Source: Pseudomonadota bacterium (lineage in GTDB: Bacteria; Pseudomonadota; Gammaproteobacteria; Burkholderiales; Burkholderiaceae_C). From it: DNA of 37,611 nucleotides. The stretch is from contig JAFECX010000045.1 in the NCBI GenBank assembly GCA_018241895.1, forward strand, positions 1 through 37,611. Reading direction: 5' to 3'. The notes beneath the pieces are model-generated. The model saw nothing but the letters and a program-made list of their open reading frames with translations, ran no database searches and had not been told where the DNA came from. Below are positions 15,670-26,856 of this stretch, in pieces. Each line of letters starts with the position of its first letter. Within the stretch, counting starts at the first letter, position 1. The translations under genes were made by a program, and so were the position numbers.

Positions 15670-17100
15670 CTACACCTGCGGCACGCCCAGCCGCACCGGC
15701 CGCGTCAGCGTCTCGGGCACGAGCAGGCGCTGCGTCTCCTCGGGGCTCAGTGCGCCGACGGCCTCGGCGGCCTCGGCGATCGTGCAGCCCCGGGCCAGCG
15801 CCGCCTTGGCGATCTCGGCCGCCTTCTCGTAGCCGATGAGCGGGTTGAGCGCGGTGACGAGCGTGACCGATTCGGCCACCCGCCGCGCGAGCAGTTCGCG
15901 GTTGGCCTCGATGCCGACGACGCAGTTCGTGCGCAGCGTCGTGCAGGCGGCCACCAGGTGCGCGAAGCTCTTGTGCAGCGACCAGGCGATGATCGGCTCG
16001 AAGGCGTTGAGTTGCAGCTGGCCGGCCTCGGAGGCCATCGTGATCGTCGTGTCGTTGCCGATGACCTCGAACGCCACCTGGTTCATGACCTCCGGGATCA
16101 CCGGGTTGACCTTGCCCGGCATGATCGACGAGCCCGCCTGCCGGGCCGGCAGCCGGATGTCACCGAAGCCGACCTGCGGGCCGGAGGACAGGAGCCTCAG
16201 GTCGTTGCAGATCTTCGAGAGCTTGCAGGCGACGCGCTTGAGCACGCCCGACAGGTGCACGAAGCATCCCGTGTCCTGCGTCGCCTCGACGAGGTTTTCC
16301 GCCAGCACGACCGGGATGCCGCTCACTTCGGCGAGCCTGGGCACGACGGCTTCGGCGTAGCCCGCCGGTGCGTTGATGCCGGTGCCGATCGCGGTGGCGC
16401 CGAGATTGACTTCGGCAATCAGGTCGCGGGCCTCGCGCAGCCGGCGCTCGTCCTCGCCGATCGTCACCGCGTAGGCGTGGAACTCCTGCTCGAGCGTCAT
16501 CGGCACGGCATCCTGAAGCTGCGTGCGGCCGATCTTGAGCAGGCCGGCGAACTCGCGCGCCTTGGCATCGAAGGCCAGGCGCAGCTCGCCCAGGGCGACG
16601 CTCAGGTGCTCGATGCCCATCCAGGCCGCCAGGCGCAGCGCGGTCGGGTAGACGTCGTTCGTGCTCTGCGAGGCGTTGACGTGGTCGTTCGGATGCACGA
16701 CGTCGTAGCGCCCCCTGGGCAGGCCGAGGCTCTCGAGCGCAAGATTGGCGATGACCTCGTTGGCGTTCATGTTCGTCGACGTGCCGGCGCCACCCTGGAT
16801 GACGTCGACGACGAACTGCTCGAGGTGCTCGCCGGCGATCACCCGGTCGCAGCCGGCGACGATGGCTTCGGCGACGCGGCGCTCGAGCACGCCGAACTGC
16901 AGGTTGGTCAGCGCAGATGCCTTCTTGACGAGCGCCAGCGCCCGCACGAGGTAGGGCATGGCGGCGATCGGGTGCCCGCTGATCGGGAAGTTCTCGATCG
17001 CCCGCGACGTGTGCACGCCCCAGTAGGCGGCGGCGGGGATCGGGACGGTGCCGAGGAAGTCGGCTTCGTCGCGAACCTCGGCGCTGTCGGTCTTGTCCAT
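15670..17100 (-). CDS. aspA: Aspartate ammonia-lyase
   Basis: A 476-residue enzyme of the aspartase/fumarase superfamily that deaminates L-aspartate to fumarate and ammonia. The signature GSSIMPGKVNP with the catalytic serine loop, the TSTNMNANEVIA block and HPNDHVNASQSTND are all present. Length and the C-terminal stretch (LNPLIGYEKAAEIAKAA) favour aspartase over class II fumarase, which is similar; that call is by resemblance. ATG 17100 follows a GAGGAA ribosome site. It lies 148 bases downstream of the cold-shock gene on the same strand. Confidence 0.88.
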   Translation of the reverse strand: MDKTDSAEVRDEADFLGTVPIPAAAYWGVHTSRAIENFPISGHPIAAMPYLVRALALVKKASALTNLQFGVLERRVAEAIVAGCDRVIAGEHLEQFVVDVIQGGAGTSTNMNANEVIANLALESLGLPRGRYDVVHPNDHVNASQSTNDVYPTALRLAAWMGIEHLSVALGELRLAFDAKAREFAGLLKIGRTQLQDAVPMTLEQEFHAYAVTIGEDERRLREARDLIAEVNLGATAIGTGINAPAGYAEAVVPRLAEVSGIPVVLAENLVEATQDTGCFVHLSGVLKRVACKLSKICNDLRLLSSGPQVGFGDIRLPARQAGSSIMPGKVNPVIPEVMNQVAFEVIGNDTTITMASEAGQLQLNAFEPIIAWSLHKSFAHLVAACTTLRTNCVVGIEANRELLARRVAESVTLVTALNPLIGYEKAAEIAKAALARGCTIAEAAEAVGALSPEETQRLLVPETLTRPVRLGVPQV

Positions 17101-17248
17101 GTGTGGTTCCTCGTTCTCGGCTCGGGTGGTTCTTGCAGGCGACGGCGCGCCACGGCGATGCCGCGGCGGCGCCGATTGTCTGCGAGAGGCAACGCGGGCC
17201 CCGCCGGTTCGGTGTGGGGCCACCGCGCGGGCGGGCTCGGCCGGCCGC

Positions 17249-17482
17249 TTACGGGGTGGACGAAGGCGCGTGCGGCGCGCCTGCCGGACGGATGTTCTGC
17301 GCCGCGTCGCCCTTGGGGCCCTTGACCAGATCGTACGTGACCTTGCTGCCCTGCCGGAGGGTGCGGAAACCCTCCATCTGCACGGCGCTGAAATGGGCGA
17401 AGACCTCCGGGCCGCCGTCTTCGGGCTCGATGAAGCCGAAACCCTTGGCGTCGTTGAACCACTTCACCGTGCCAGCCGCCAT
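17249..17482 (-). CDS. Cold-shock domain protein
   Basis: A 77-residue single cold-shock domain protein starting [21 protein letters not shown]1 (KGFGFI) and RNP2 (VFAHFSA, usually VFVHF) are intact, so it should bind single-stranded RNA/DNA as an RNA chaperone. The domain ends at about residue 68 and is followed by a short Ala/Pro tail (APHAPSSTP). The start follows GAGGTG. In the 148-base gap to aspA, GGCCCC (17197-17202) can pair with GGGGCC (17216-17221), but no T-run follows on the minus strand. Confidence 0.95.
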   Translation of the reverse strand: MAAGTVKWFNDAKGFGFIEPEDGGPEVFAHFSAVQMEGFRTLRQGSKVTYDLVKGPKGDAAQNIRPAGAPHAPSSTP

Positions 17483-17633
17483 GACGCACCTCGCGGCAAC
17501 CATTGTGCGGCCGAAATTCTCTGCCGCTGGCGATGAGGACGTCAATCGGCAGCCTGAAGGCCCGCGCCCCGAATGTGTGACGACCGCCCGCGGCGCGCGT
17601 ATCCCGCCACCGTGCAGCCGCAGGGCAACTCGA

Positions 17634-17639
17634 TAGAAT
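17634..17639 (+). promoter_or_regulatory. -10 element immediately before clpS
   Basis: TAGAAT preceded by GA ends 5 bases before the clpS ATG. A start 6-7 bases downstream would begin the RNA at or next to the ATG, implying a leaderless or near-leaderless transcript. No clear -35 hexamer or ribosome site is present. Confidence 0.45.
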
Positions 17640-17644
17640 GGCTC

Positions 17645-18000
17645 ATGCCTGACGATCGGCCGCCGTCTCTGCCGCCGAAGCCGCCCGCAACGACGCCGGG
17701 GCGTGGCAGCGCGGGCGCCGTCGTGGCGGAACGGCGGGTGGCACGAACCCGGCCACCGGCGCTGTATCAGGTGGTGATGCTGAACGACGACTACACGCCG
17801 ATGGAGTTCGTCGTCATGGTGCTGCAGCACTACTTCCAGCGCGACATCGACACGGCGACGCACATCATGCTGAAGATCCACCACGAGGGCCGCGGGGTCT
17901 GCGGCATCTACCCGAGGGACATCGCCGCGACGAAAGTCGAACTGGTGCTGGCCGCCGCGCGACGCGACGGTCACCCCCTGCAGTGCATTATGGAGGCCGC

Positions 18001-18004
<4 letters not shown>
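17645..18004 (+). CDS. clpS: ATP-dependent Clp protease adaptor ClpS
   Basis: A 119-residue adaptor that delivers N-degron substrates to ClpAP. After a Pro-rich N-terminal extension of about 40 residues, the core [20 protein letters not shown] contains the [10 protein letters not shown] motif that lines the N-degron pocket; [17 protein letters not shown] follows. In-frame upstream starts exist, but ATG 17645 fits the family length. It overlaps clpA by 4 bases (ATGA), the standard arrangement. Confidence 0.96.
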
Positions 18005-20310
<2,306 letters not shown>

Positions 20311-20337
20311 CGCGGCCGCGCGCTCGCGCGCTCGCGC

Positions 20338-21138
20338 TCAACGGCCCCGCTGCGGGGCCGTTTCGTTTTCCGGATCCTGGCGGAAAAAGCGCGCGAACAG
20401 CGCGTACAGCGCGGCGTGCTCGGCGCGCATCGCCCGCGGCGCGACGAAGAAGGCCTCGCTGGCGACGGCGAAGAACTCGTCGATGCTGCTGGCGCCATAG
20501 GGGTCGAGCGCGGTGTCCTCGGCGCGCTCGGTGCGCTCGCAAAAGCGCTCGAACTCCGGCTCCAGCACCGCCAGCCACTCGCCGCGCGCGAGGCCCGGCG
20601 GCAGCAGCGGCACGCCGTCGGCGGCGCCGTCGGCCAGGTCGAGCACGTGTGCGAACTCGTGGATCACGACGTTGTAGCCCTGCGCCGCGCTGCGCCCGGC
20701 GCCGCGCACGTCGCGCCACGACAGCATGAGCGGACCGCCCGACATCGCTTCGCCGGAGAGCACCTCGTCGTACTCGTGCACGAGGCCGTCCTCGTCGGCG
20801 ACCTCGCGGTGTGCCACCACCTGGTCGGGGTGCACCACGATGCCGACGAAGCCGTCGTAGCGCCCGAGCCCCAGGCGCAGCACGGGAAGCACGGCCTGCG
20901 CTGCAATCGCCACTGCCATCGCGTTGTCCAGCCGCAGCCCGCCGGCGGCATGGAATTCCTTGCGGTCGAGAAAGAGGCTGGCGAGGCGCCGCAACGCCTC
21001 GTCGTCGGCCGCGTCGCGGCGGCGCAGGAAGGGGTAGCGCACGAGCGTGCGGCGCCACAGGTCGTCGGGGATCGCGCGGCGCGCGATGGCGGCCTCGTCG
21101 CGTCGCGCCTGCCACGTGCGCCACAGGCGGCCGATCAT
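20338..21138 (-). CDS. mtfA: M90-family zinc peptidase, MtfA-like
   Basis: A 266-residue protein of the MtfA (YeeI) family. The zinc-peptidase motif HEFAH (in NVVIHEFAHVLDL) sits in a conserved context, and SSIDEFFAVASEAFF supplies the downstream glutamate. In E. coli MtfA affects glucose-PTS regulation through Mlc and has aminopeptidase activity; whether that holds here is unknown. It is the last gene of the minus-strand run from the TPR gene, starting 2 bases after lpxH. Its C-terminal codons (NETAPQRGR) form the clpA terminator hairpin on the other strand. Confidence 0.9.
   Translation of the reverse strand: MIGRLWRTWQARRDEAAIARRAIPDDLWRRTLVRYPFLRRRDAADDEALRRLASLFLDRKEFHAAGGLRLDNAMAVAIAAQAVLPVLRLGLGRYDGFVGIVVHPDQVVAHREVADEDGLVHEYDEVLSGEAMSGGPLMLSWRDVRGAGRSAAQGYNVVIHEFAHVLDLADGAADGVPLLPPGLARGEWLAVLEPEFERFCERTERAEDTALDPYGASSIDEFFAVASEAFFVAPRAMRAEHAALYALFARFFRQDPENETAPQRGR
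20341..20370 (+). terminator. Rho-independent terminator of clpSA, inside the 3' end of mtfA
   Basis: A 9-bp stem (ACGGCCCCG at 20341-20349 with CGGGGCCGT at 20353-20361) closes a CTG triloop, followed by TTCGTTTT. On the opposite strand the same bases encode the last residues of MtfA, so terminator and coding sequence overlap. Confidence 0.88.
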
Positions 21139-21140
21139 GG

Positions 21141-21932
21141 TCAGACCGACACCGGCGGCACGCGTTCGAAGCCCGCGCGCGTCAGGCGCAGCACCTCGGC
21201 GCGCGGCGCCGCGCCGTCGAGATCCCAGTCGCCGAGCACGTGGCGCCAGAGGCCGGGCGCGAGTTCGTCGCTGCCCGCGCGGTGCGTGTGGCCGTGCACG
21301 AGCGCGGCGGCGCCCTGGTCATGCAGCCAGCGCAGCGCCGCGCCGCGGTCGATGTCGAGCGTCAGGTCGCCGTCGAAGCGCTGGCGCTCGGCGCTGGCCT
21401 GGCGCATGGCGCGCGCCAGTTCGAGCCGCGCCGCCAGCGGGCGCGCGAGGAAGTCGCGTTGCCAGCCGGGCGAGCGCACCTGGGCCCGGAACGCCTGGTA
21501 ATCGTGATCGTCCAGGCACAGCAGGTCGCCGTGCGTGAGCACGATGCGCTGTCCCCAGGCCGCGAGCACGCTCGGATCGGGCAGGCCGACGGCAGCGCAC
21601 TCGCGCAGCAGCTCCGCGCCGATCAGGAAGTCGCGGTTGCCGACCATGATCGCCAGCGTGCGCCGGCGTGCGGCCTCGACCAGCACGTCGACGCAGCGCG
21701 CGGCGAAGCCTGCGTGACGCGCGTCGTCGCCCACCCACAGCTCGAACAGGTCGCCGAGCACGAAGACGGCGTCGGCCGGCGTGTCCAGCAGATGGCGCCG
21801 CCAGGCCTCGAAGGTGCGCGGCATCGCCTCGCACAGGTGCAGGTCGGAGATGAAATCGATGCGGCGCCAGCCGCCAGGCGCCGCGAACTCGAAGCAGCCC
21901 GGCAGCGCGCCTGCGGGCCGGTCCACGATCAC
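21141..21932 (-). CDS. lpxH: UDP-2,3-diacylglucosamine diphosphatase LpxH
   Basis: A 263-residue metallophosphoesterase that cleaves UDP-2,3-diacylglucosamine to lipid X in lipid A synthesis, at the inner face of the membrane. The metal-binding motifs are all present: [42 protein letters not shown] and VHGHTHRAG. The GTG start overlaps the ppiB stop by 4 bases; a second GTG lies two codons in. It is translationally coupled in the ppiA-ppiB-lpxH run. Confidence 0.95.
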   Translation of the reverse strand: MIVDRPAGALPGCFEFAAPGGWRRIDFISDLHLCEAMPRTFEAWRRHLLDTPADAVFVLGDLFELWVGDDARHAGFAARCVDVLVEAARRRTLAIMVGNRDFLIGAELLRECAAVGLPDPSVLAAWGQRIVLTHGDLLCLDDHDYQAFRAQVRSPGWQRDFLARPLAARLELARAMRQASAERQRFDGDLTLDIDRGAALRWLHDQGAAALVHGHTHRAGSDELAPGLWRHVLGDWDLDGAAPRAEVLRLTRAGFERVPPVSV

Positions 21933-22432
21933 TTCACTTCGAAGGCGCGCTCGATGCGCACGTCCTCCAGCGGCACGTCGTCGTGCATGCCCTTGCGCCC
22001 GGTGGGCACGGCCTCGATCGCGTCGATGACCTCGGTGCCGTCGACGACGCGGCCGAACACGGCGTAGCCCCAGCCCTGCGGCGACTCGCCGCGAAAGTCG
22101 AGGAAGTCGTTGTCGACGGTGTTGACGAAGAACTGCGCGGTGGCCGAGTGCGGATCGCCGGTGCGCGCCATCGCCAGCGTGTGGCGCCTGTTCTTCAGGC
22201 CGTTGCCGGCCTCGTTGCGGATCGGCGCATCGGTGCCCCTTTGCTTCATGCCCGGCTCGAAGCCGCCGCCCTGCACCATGAAGCCCTTGATGACGCGGTG
22301 AAACACCGTGCCGTCGTAATGGCCCTTGGCGACATAGGCGAGGAAGTTGGCCACCGACGCCGGCGCCTTGTCGTCGTCGAGCTCGATGCGCAGCGTGCCC
22401 TTGCTGGTGTCCATCTGCACGGTCTTGGTCAT
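21929..22432 (-). CDS. ppiB: Cytoplasmic peptidyl-prolyl cis-trans isomerase B
   Basis: A 167-residue cyclophilin without signal peptide. The core motifs [13 protein letters not shown] (with the catalytic arginine), [16 protein letters not shown] and [10 protein letters not shown] are intact. Cyclophilins of this type speed proline isomerisation during folding. It begins one base after the ppiA stop and overlaps lpxH, so the three form one transcript. It is a clear paralogue of the adjacent exported ppiA product, suggesting tandem duplication. Confidence 0.96.
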   Translation of the reverse strand: MTKTVQMDTSKGTLRIELDDDKAPASVANFLAYVAKGHYDGTVFHRVIKGFMVQGGGFEPGMKQRGTDAPIRNEAGNGLKNRRHTLAMARTGDPHSATAQFFVNTVDNDFLDFRGESPQGWGYAVFGRVVDGTEVIDAIEAVPTGRKGMHDDVPLEDVRIERAFEVK

Positions 22433-22433
22433 G

Positions 22434-23015
22434 TCACTTCTCCACGGAGGCCTTCTCGATGATCACCGGCTGCACCGGCACGTTCTGGTGCATGCCCTTG
22501 TCCTGCGTCGGCTTGGCGGCGATCCTGTCGACCACGTCCATGCCGGCGACGACCTTGCCGAACACGGCGTAGCCCTGGCCGTCGCGTGCGTTGGACTGGT
22601 CGAGGAAGGCGTTGTCCTTGACGTTGATGAAGAACTGCGCCGTCGCCGAGTCGGGCACCATGGTGCGCGCCATCGCGATGCTGCCGCGCACGTTGCCCAG
22701 GCCGTTGCGGCTCTCGAGCGCGATCGGCGCGCGCGTGGGCTTCTCGCTCAGGTCGGGCTTCATGCCGCCGCCCTGGATCATGAAGCCGGGGATCACGCGG
22801 TGGAAGATCGTGCCGTCGTAGTGCCCGCTCTTGACGTACTGCACGAAGTTGTCGACGGTCTTGGGCGCCTTGGCGCGGTCGAGTTCGAGGACGATGTCGC
22901 CTGCGCTGGTGGCCAGGCGCACGGTCTGTGCCGCTGCAGGCAGTGCCGCGGCGAAGGCGAGGGCGGCGCCGAACGCGAGACTCGCGCGGCGGGCTTGGGA
23001 CAGAGGAAAGGTCAC
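22434..23015 (-). CDS. ppiA: Periplasmic peptidyl-prolyl cis-trans isomerase A
   Basis: A 193-residue cyclophilin with a Sec signal peptide (basic start, then [16 protein letters not shown] with cleavage near AAA-Q, about residue 30). The core shows [29 protein letters not shown] and [13 protein letters not shown] 23015 is taken as start: GGAG lies 9 bases upstream and the signal peptide begins there. It lies 74 bases after the TPR gene and 1 base before ppiB. The exported form should act on outer-membrane or periplasmic proteins. Confidence 0.93.
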   Translation of the reverse strand: MTFPLSQARRASLAFGAALAFAAALPAAAQTVRLATSAGDIVLELDRAKAPKTVDNFVQYVKSGHYDGTIFHRVIPGFMIQGGGMKPDLSEKPTRAPIALESRNGLGNVRGSIAMARTMVPDSATAQFFINVKDNAFLDQSNARDGQGYAVFGKVVAGMDVVDRIAAKPTQDKGMHQNVPVQPVIIEKASVEK

Positions 23016-23089
23016 GGGCAGGAACTCCGGTCGATGCGAATCCGCCAGTCTAGCCAGTGCGGCGCGCGCCCGTGGTGCAGTGGGGTTCG

Positions 23090-23608
23090 TCAGGGCCGCG
23101 CGCCCGCGAGCAAGGCGCGCACCGCCTCGAGGCGATGCCCGAGCGCGGGATCGACCGGGCCGCTGTCGACGAGCCGTTGCCAGGCCGCCTCGGCCAGCAT
23201 CAGATGCACGAGGCCCAGATTGGCGCGCGCGATGCGATGGGCAGGGTCGGCACGCAGCGCGTTGTCCAGCGCTGCGCGTGCCGCCTCGATGCGCCCGGCG
23301 CGCACCTGAAGCAGCGCGATGTTGTTCCACGGATCCGGCAGTTCGGGGTGCTCCTCGCACAGGCGTTCGAAGTGCGCCAGCGCCTGCGCATCGCGGCCGA
23401 GATCCATGAGCGCGACGCCGCGCTGAAAACGCAGTGGCACATCGGCCGGATGCGCGGCCAGCGCCACATCGGCGCGCGCCAGCGCGGCGGCCGGATCGCC
23501 GCGCGCGAGCAGGGCGCGGATATCGGCGGCCTCGTCGGCAAACGCCGGAAACGACAGCAGCGCCACGCACAGGAACGCACGGGCGACAGGGGCGCGCCCG
23601 ATCCCCAT
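23090..23608 (-). CDS. Exported TPR-repeat protein
   Basis: A 172-residue protein with a signal peptide ([16 protein letters not shown], cleaved before DEAADI) and about three tetratricopeptide repeats (pattern [26 protein letters not shown], then [24 protein letters not shown], then [14 protein letters not shown]). It probably scaffolds protein contacts in the periplasm. ATG 23608 is chosen as the only methionine directly before the signal; it sits in four ATCGGG-like hexamers and has a weak ribosome site. It is divergent from cysS and heads the ppiA-ppiB-lpxH-mtfA run. Confidence 0.85.
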   Translation of the reverse strand: MGIGRAPVARAFLCVALLSFPAFADEAADIRALLARGDPAAALARADVALAAHPADVPLRFQRGVALMDLGRDAQALAHFERLCEEHPELPDPWNNIALLQVRAGRIEAARAALDNALRADPAHRIARANLGLVHLMLAEAAWQRLVDSGPVDPALGHRLEAVRALLAGARP

Positions 23609-23703
23609 CCCGATCCCGATTTCGCTCGTTACGTGTTGCCGTCGGGGCGATGTGGCGGTGGGCACGTCGAGAACCTCGAGGGGGAGCACACCAGGGCCCC
23701 CGC

Positions 23704-23810
23704 TATACTGCCTGCGCATTCTATCGACGCGCTGCCCAGGCTGCGCCCCGCCGCAGCAGCGGCGGCCACACGCCCCGCCGCGGCCGCGGCGGCCTTACGC
23801 ACCCGCCGCG
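23704..23810 (+). promoter_or_regulatory. cysS promoter and structured leader
   Basis: TATACT at 23704-23709 is a good -10, giving a leader of about 96 bases. The leader holds hairpin CCGCCGC-AGCA-GCGGCGG (23748-23765), a perfect 18-base palindrome CCGCCGCGGCCGCGGCGG (23775-23792), and a further CCGCCGCG directly before the ATG (23803-23810). The identical arms allow alternative pairings. No clear -35 element, ribosome site or leader peptide is visible. Confidence 0.4.
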
Positions 23811-23811
23811 C

Positions 23812-25197
23812 ATGCCGCTACGCATCCACAACACGCTCAGTCGCCGCGCGGAGGAGTTTGTCCCGCTCGAGGCCGGACAGGTGCGCATGTACGTCTGTGG
23901 CATGACGGTCTACGACCTGTGCCACCTCGGGCACGCGCGCATGATGCTGGCGTTCGACGTCGTCTACCGCTGGCTGCTCGCCAGCGGCTGGCGCGTGACC
24001 TACGTGCGCAACATCACCGACATCGACGACAAGATCATCCGGCGTGCGCTCGAGCGCGGCATCTCGATCCGTGCGCTCACCGACGAGATGATCGCGGCGA
24101 TGCACCGCGACATCGGCGCGCTCGGGCTGCTCGCGCCCACGCACGAGCCGCGCGCCACCGACTACGTGCCGCAGATGCTGTCGCTGATCGGCCGACTCGA
24201 AGCGCGTGGCCTGGCGTACCGGGCGTCGGGCGGCGACGTGAACTTCGCGGTGCGCCGCTTTCCCGCCTACGGCAAGCTGTCGGGCAAGACGCTGGACGAA
24301 CTGCGCGCCGGCGAGCGCGTGGCCGTGCCCGGCGACAAGGACGACCCCCTCGACTTCGTGCTGTGGAAGGCGGCCAAACCCGACGAGCCGGCCGATGCGC
24401 GTTGGCCGAGCGGCTACGGCGAGGGGCGCCCGGGCTGGCACATCGAGTGCTCGGCGATGAGCTGCGCGCTGCTCGGCGAGCCGTTCGACATCCACGGCGG
24501 CGGGCAGGACCTGCAGTTCCCGCATCACGAGAACGAGATCGCACAGAGCGAAGGTGCCAGCGGCGGCGAGTTCGTGCGCTACTGGATGCACAACGGCTTC
24601 CTGAACATCGACGACGCGAAGATGTCGAAGTCGCTCGGCAACTTCTTCACCATCGCCGACATCCTGCAGACGTACGACGGCGAGGTGCTGCGCTTTTGCA
24701 TGCTGCGCACGCACTACCGCAGCCCGTTCAACTTCGGCGACCAGGTGCTGGACGAGGCGCGCACGGCGCTGCGCCGCCTCTATGGCGCGCTCGACGCGGC
24801 CGCCGACGTGCCCATGCCGGCGTGCATCGACTGGAACGAGCCGCGCGCCGCCGCCTTCAAGGCCGGCATGGACGACGACTTCAACACGCCGGTGGCGCTG
24901 GCCGTGCTGTTCGAACTCGCCGGCGACGTCCACCGCGGCCGGCACGAGGATGCGGCGCTGCTCAGAGCGCTGGGTGGCGTGCTCGGCGTGTTGCAGCAGC
25001 CGCCGCGCGCCTATCTGCAGGGCGGCACCCCGGGCGCGACGCTCGACGCCGATGCGATCGAAGCGCGCATCGCCGATCGCACCGCGGCCAAGCAGGCGCG
25101 CGACTTCGTGCTCGCCGACCGCATCCGCGACGAACTCGCTGCGGCCGGCGTGGTCCTCAAGGACTCGGCTCGGGGCACCACCTGGGTCCGGGCCTGA
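23812..25197 (+). CDS. cysS: Cysteinyl-tRNA synthetase
   Basis: A 461-residue class I aminoacyl-tRNA synthetase, the same length as E. coli CysS. Visible are [20 protein letters not shown] (zinc cysteine and HIGH-type motif HLGH), [25 protein letters not shown] (further zinc ligands) and the KMSKS loop. ATG 23812 aligns with the family start although no ribosome site precedes it. It is the first gene of a plus-strand run: the glycosylase starts 3 bases after its stop. Confidence 0.98.
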   Translation: MPLRIHNTLSRRAEEFVPLEAGQVRMYVCGMTVYDLCHLGHARMMLAFDVVYRWLLASGWRVTYVRNITDIDDKIIRRALERGISIRALTDEMIAAMHRDIGALGLLAPTHEPRATDYVPQMLSLIGRLEARGLAYRASGGDVNFAVRRFPAYGKLSGKTLDELRAGERVAVPGDKDDPLDFVLWKAAKPDEPADARWPSGYGEGRPGWHIECSAMSCALLGEPFDIHGGGQDLQFPHHENEIAQSEGASGGEFVRYWMHNGFLNIDDAKMSKSLGNFFTIADILQTYDGEVLRFCMLRTHYRSPFNFGDQVLDEARTALRRLYGALDAAADVPMPACIDWNEPRAAAFKAGMDDDFNTPVALAVLFELAGDVHRGRHEDAALLRALGGVLGVLQQPPRAYLQGGTPGATLDADAIEARIADRTAAKQARDFVLADRIRDELAAAGVVLKDSARGTTWVRA

Positions 25198-25200
25198 GAC

Positions 25201-25881
25201 ATGGTCAAGGCGGCTCCTGGCGCGGTGGCGCCGGCCCCGAAGTCGGCGCTTGCGACGCCCGTCTACTGGGACGACGCGTGCCGGCACCTGTCGCGCCGCG
25301 ACCGCGTGATGAAGAAGCTGATCCCGAAGTTCGGCGAGGCGCGCCTGGCCAGCCGCGGCGACGCCTTCACCACGCTCGCGCGCTCGATCGTCGGCCAGCA
25401 GATCTCGGTGAAGGCCGCGCAATCGGTCTGGGAGCGCTTTGCCGCCGCCGTCGGCGGTCGCCGCACACACCTGTCGCCGGCACGGGTCGCGGCCATGACG
25501 ACCGAGAAGCTGCGCGCCGCGGGCCTGTCGGCGCGCAAGGCCGAATACCTGCTGGACCTGGCCGGGCATTTCGCAGACGGGCGCCTGCACGTCGCGCGCT
25601 GGGCCGAGATGGACGACGAGGCGATCATCGACGAACTCGTCGCCATCCGCGGCATCGGCCGCTGGACGGCCGAAATGTTCCTCATCTTCCACCTGATGCG
25701 CCCCGACGTGCTGCCGCTGGACGACATCGGCCTGCTGCGCGGCATCAGTCACAATTACTTCAGCGGCGAGCCGGTGTCGCGGGCCGAGGCGCGCGAACTC
25801 GGCGAAGCGTGGACGCCGTTCCGCTCGGTGGCCACTTGGTATATTTGGCGCAGCCTCGATCCGCTGCCCGTGGAGTACTAG
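25201..25881 (+). CDS. HhH-GPD DNA glycosylase, 3-methyladenine type (AlkA-like)
   Basis: A 226-residue base-excision repair glycosylase. [22 protein letters not shown] is the usual N-terminal block. The helix-hairpin-helix [12 protein letters not shown] precedes the GPD loop [12 protein letters not shown], with the catalytic aspartate in DD. There is no C-terminal 4Fe-4S cysteine cluster, which excludes endonuclease III/MutY types. It resembles short DNA-3-methyladenine glycosylase 2 proteins common between cysS and accA in Burkholderiales. It starts 3 bases after cysS and ends 2 bases before accA. Confidence 0.9.
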   Translation: MVKAAPGAVAPAPKSALATPVYWDDACRHLSRRDRVMKKLIPKFGEARLASRGDAFTTLARSIVGQQISVKAAQSVWERFAAAVGGRRTHLSPARVAAMTTEKLRAAGLSARKAEYLLDLAGHFADGRLHVARWAEMDDEAIIDELVAIRGIGRWTAEMFLIFHLMRPDVLPLDDIGLLRGISHNYFSGEPVSRAEARELGEAWTPFRSVATWYIWRSLDPLPVEY

Positions 25882-25883
25882 GT

Positions 25884-26855
25884 TTGACGAAACGCCATTT
25901 CCTGGAATTCGAGCAACCCATCGCCGACCTCGAGTCGAAGATCGACGAGTTGCGCTACGTGCAGAACGAGTCGGCGGTCGACATCTCCGAGGAGATCGAT
26001 CGCCTGTCGGTCAAGAGCCGCCAGCTCACGCAGGACATCTACTCGAGCCTCACGCCCTGGCAGGTGACGCAGATCGCGCGCCATCCGCAGCGCCCGTACA
26101 CGCTCGACTACGTGACGCAGATCTTCACCGATTTCCAGGAACTGCACGGCGACCGCCACTACGCCGACGACCAGTCGATCATCGGCGGCCTGGCACGCTT
26201 CAACGGCCAGGCCTGCATGGTGCTCGGCCACCAGAAGGGCCGCGACACGAAGGAGCGCACGCTGCGCAACTTCGGCATGAGCCGACCCGAGGGCTACCGC
26301 AAGGCGCTGCGGCTGATGAAGCTGGCCGAGAAGTTCGGCGTGCCGGTGTTCACCTTCGTCGACACGCCCGGCGCCTACCCGGGCATCGGCGCCGAGGAGC
26401 GCGGCCAGAGCGAGGCCATCGGCCGCAACATCCTGGAGATGGCGCAGCTCGAGGTGCCGATCGTCGCCACCATCATCGGTGAAGGCGGCTCGGGCGGTGC
26501 GCTGGCGATCAGCGTCGCCGACCAGGTCCTGATGCTGCAGTTCGCCGTGTACTCGGTGATCTCGCCCGAGGGCTGCGCGAGCATCCTGTGGAAGACCGCG
26601 GAGCGCGCCAGTGCCGCGGCCGAGGCGCTGGGCATCACCGCGCATCGCCTCAAGGCGCTCGGCGTGATCGACAAGATCGTCACCGAGCCGGTGGGCGGCG
26701 CGCAGCGCGATCCGTCGTGGATGGCCGCGCAGCTCAAGCGCGCGCTGGGCGACGCGCTGCGCCATGCGGCCGACCTCAAGCCCAAGGATCTGCTCGCGCG
26801 GCGCTACGAGCGCCTGCGCGGCTACGGGCGCTTCGGCGACACGAAGGAGCGCTGA
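25884..26855 (+). CDS. accA: Acetyl-CoA carboxylase carboxyltransferase subunit alpha
   Basis: A 323-residue subunit that, with AccD, transfers CO2 from carboxybiotin to acetyl-CoA, the first step of fatty acid synthesis. Blocks [60 protein letters not shown] and [11 protein letters not shown] match the family end to end. The start is TTG (LTKRHFLEF), with GGAG 8 bases upstream inside the preceding gene. The 2-base gap to the glycosylase indicates cotranscription. Confidence 0.97.
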   Translation: MTKRHFLEFEQPIADLESKIDELRYVQNESAVDISEEIDRLSVKSRQLTQDIYSSLTPWQVTQIARHPQRPYTLDYVTQIFTDFQELHGDRHYADDQSIIGGLARFNGQACMVLGHQKGRDTKERTLRNFGMSRPEGYRKALRLMKLAEKFGVPVFTFVDTPGAYPGIGAEERGQSEAIGRNILEMAQLEVPIVATIIGEGGSGGALAISVADQVLMLQFAVYSVISPEGCASILWKTAERASAAAEALGITAHRLKALGVIDKIVTEPVGGAQRDPSWMAAQLKRALGDALRHAADLKPKDLLARRYERLRGYGRFGDTKER

Positions 26856-26856
26856 G

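Noticed and set aside
17197..17221. Terminator between the cold-shock gene and aspA
   Set aside because: The GGCCCC/GGGGCC stem has no T-run on the minus strand, so it is only mentioned under the cold-shock gene.
14332..17325. 997-residue plus-strand open frame across the repeat, nucleotidyltransferase and aspA
   Set aside because: It is out of frame with the nucleotidyltransferase and antisense to aspA. The length comes from GC bias and the repeat.
23598..23622. Hexamer repeat (ATCGGG-like) at the TPR protein start
   Set aside because: Only about four imperfect copies are present. It could affect the start region but is too short to call a feature.
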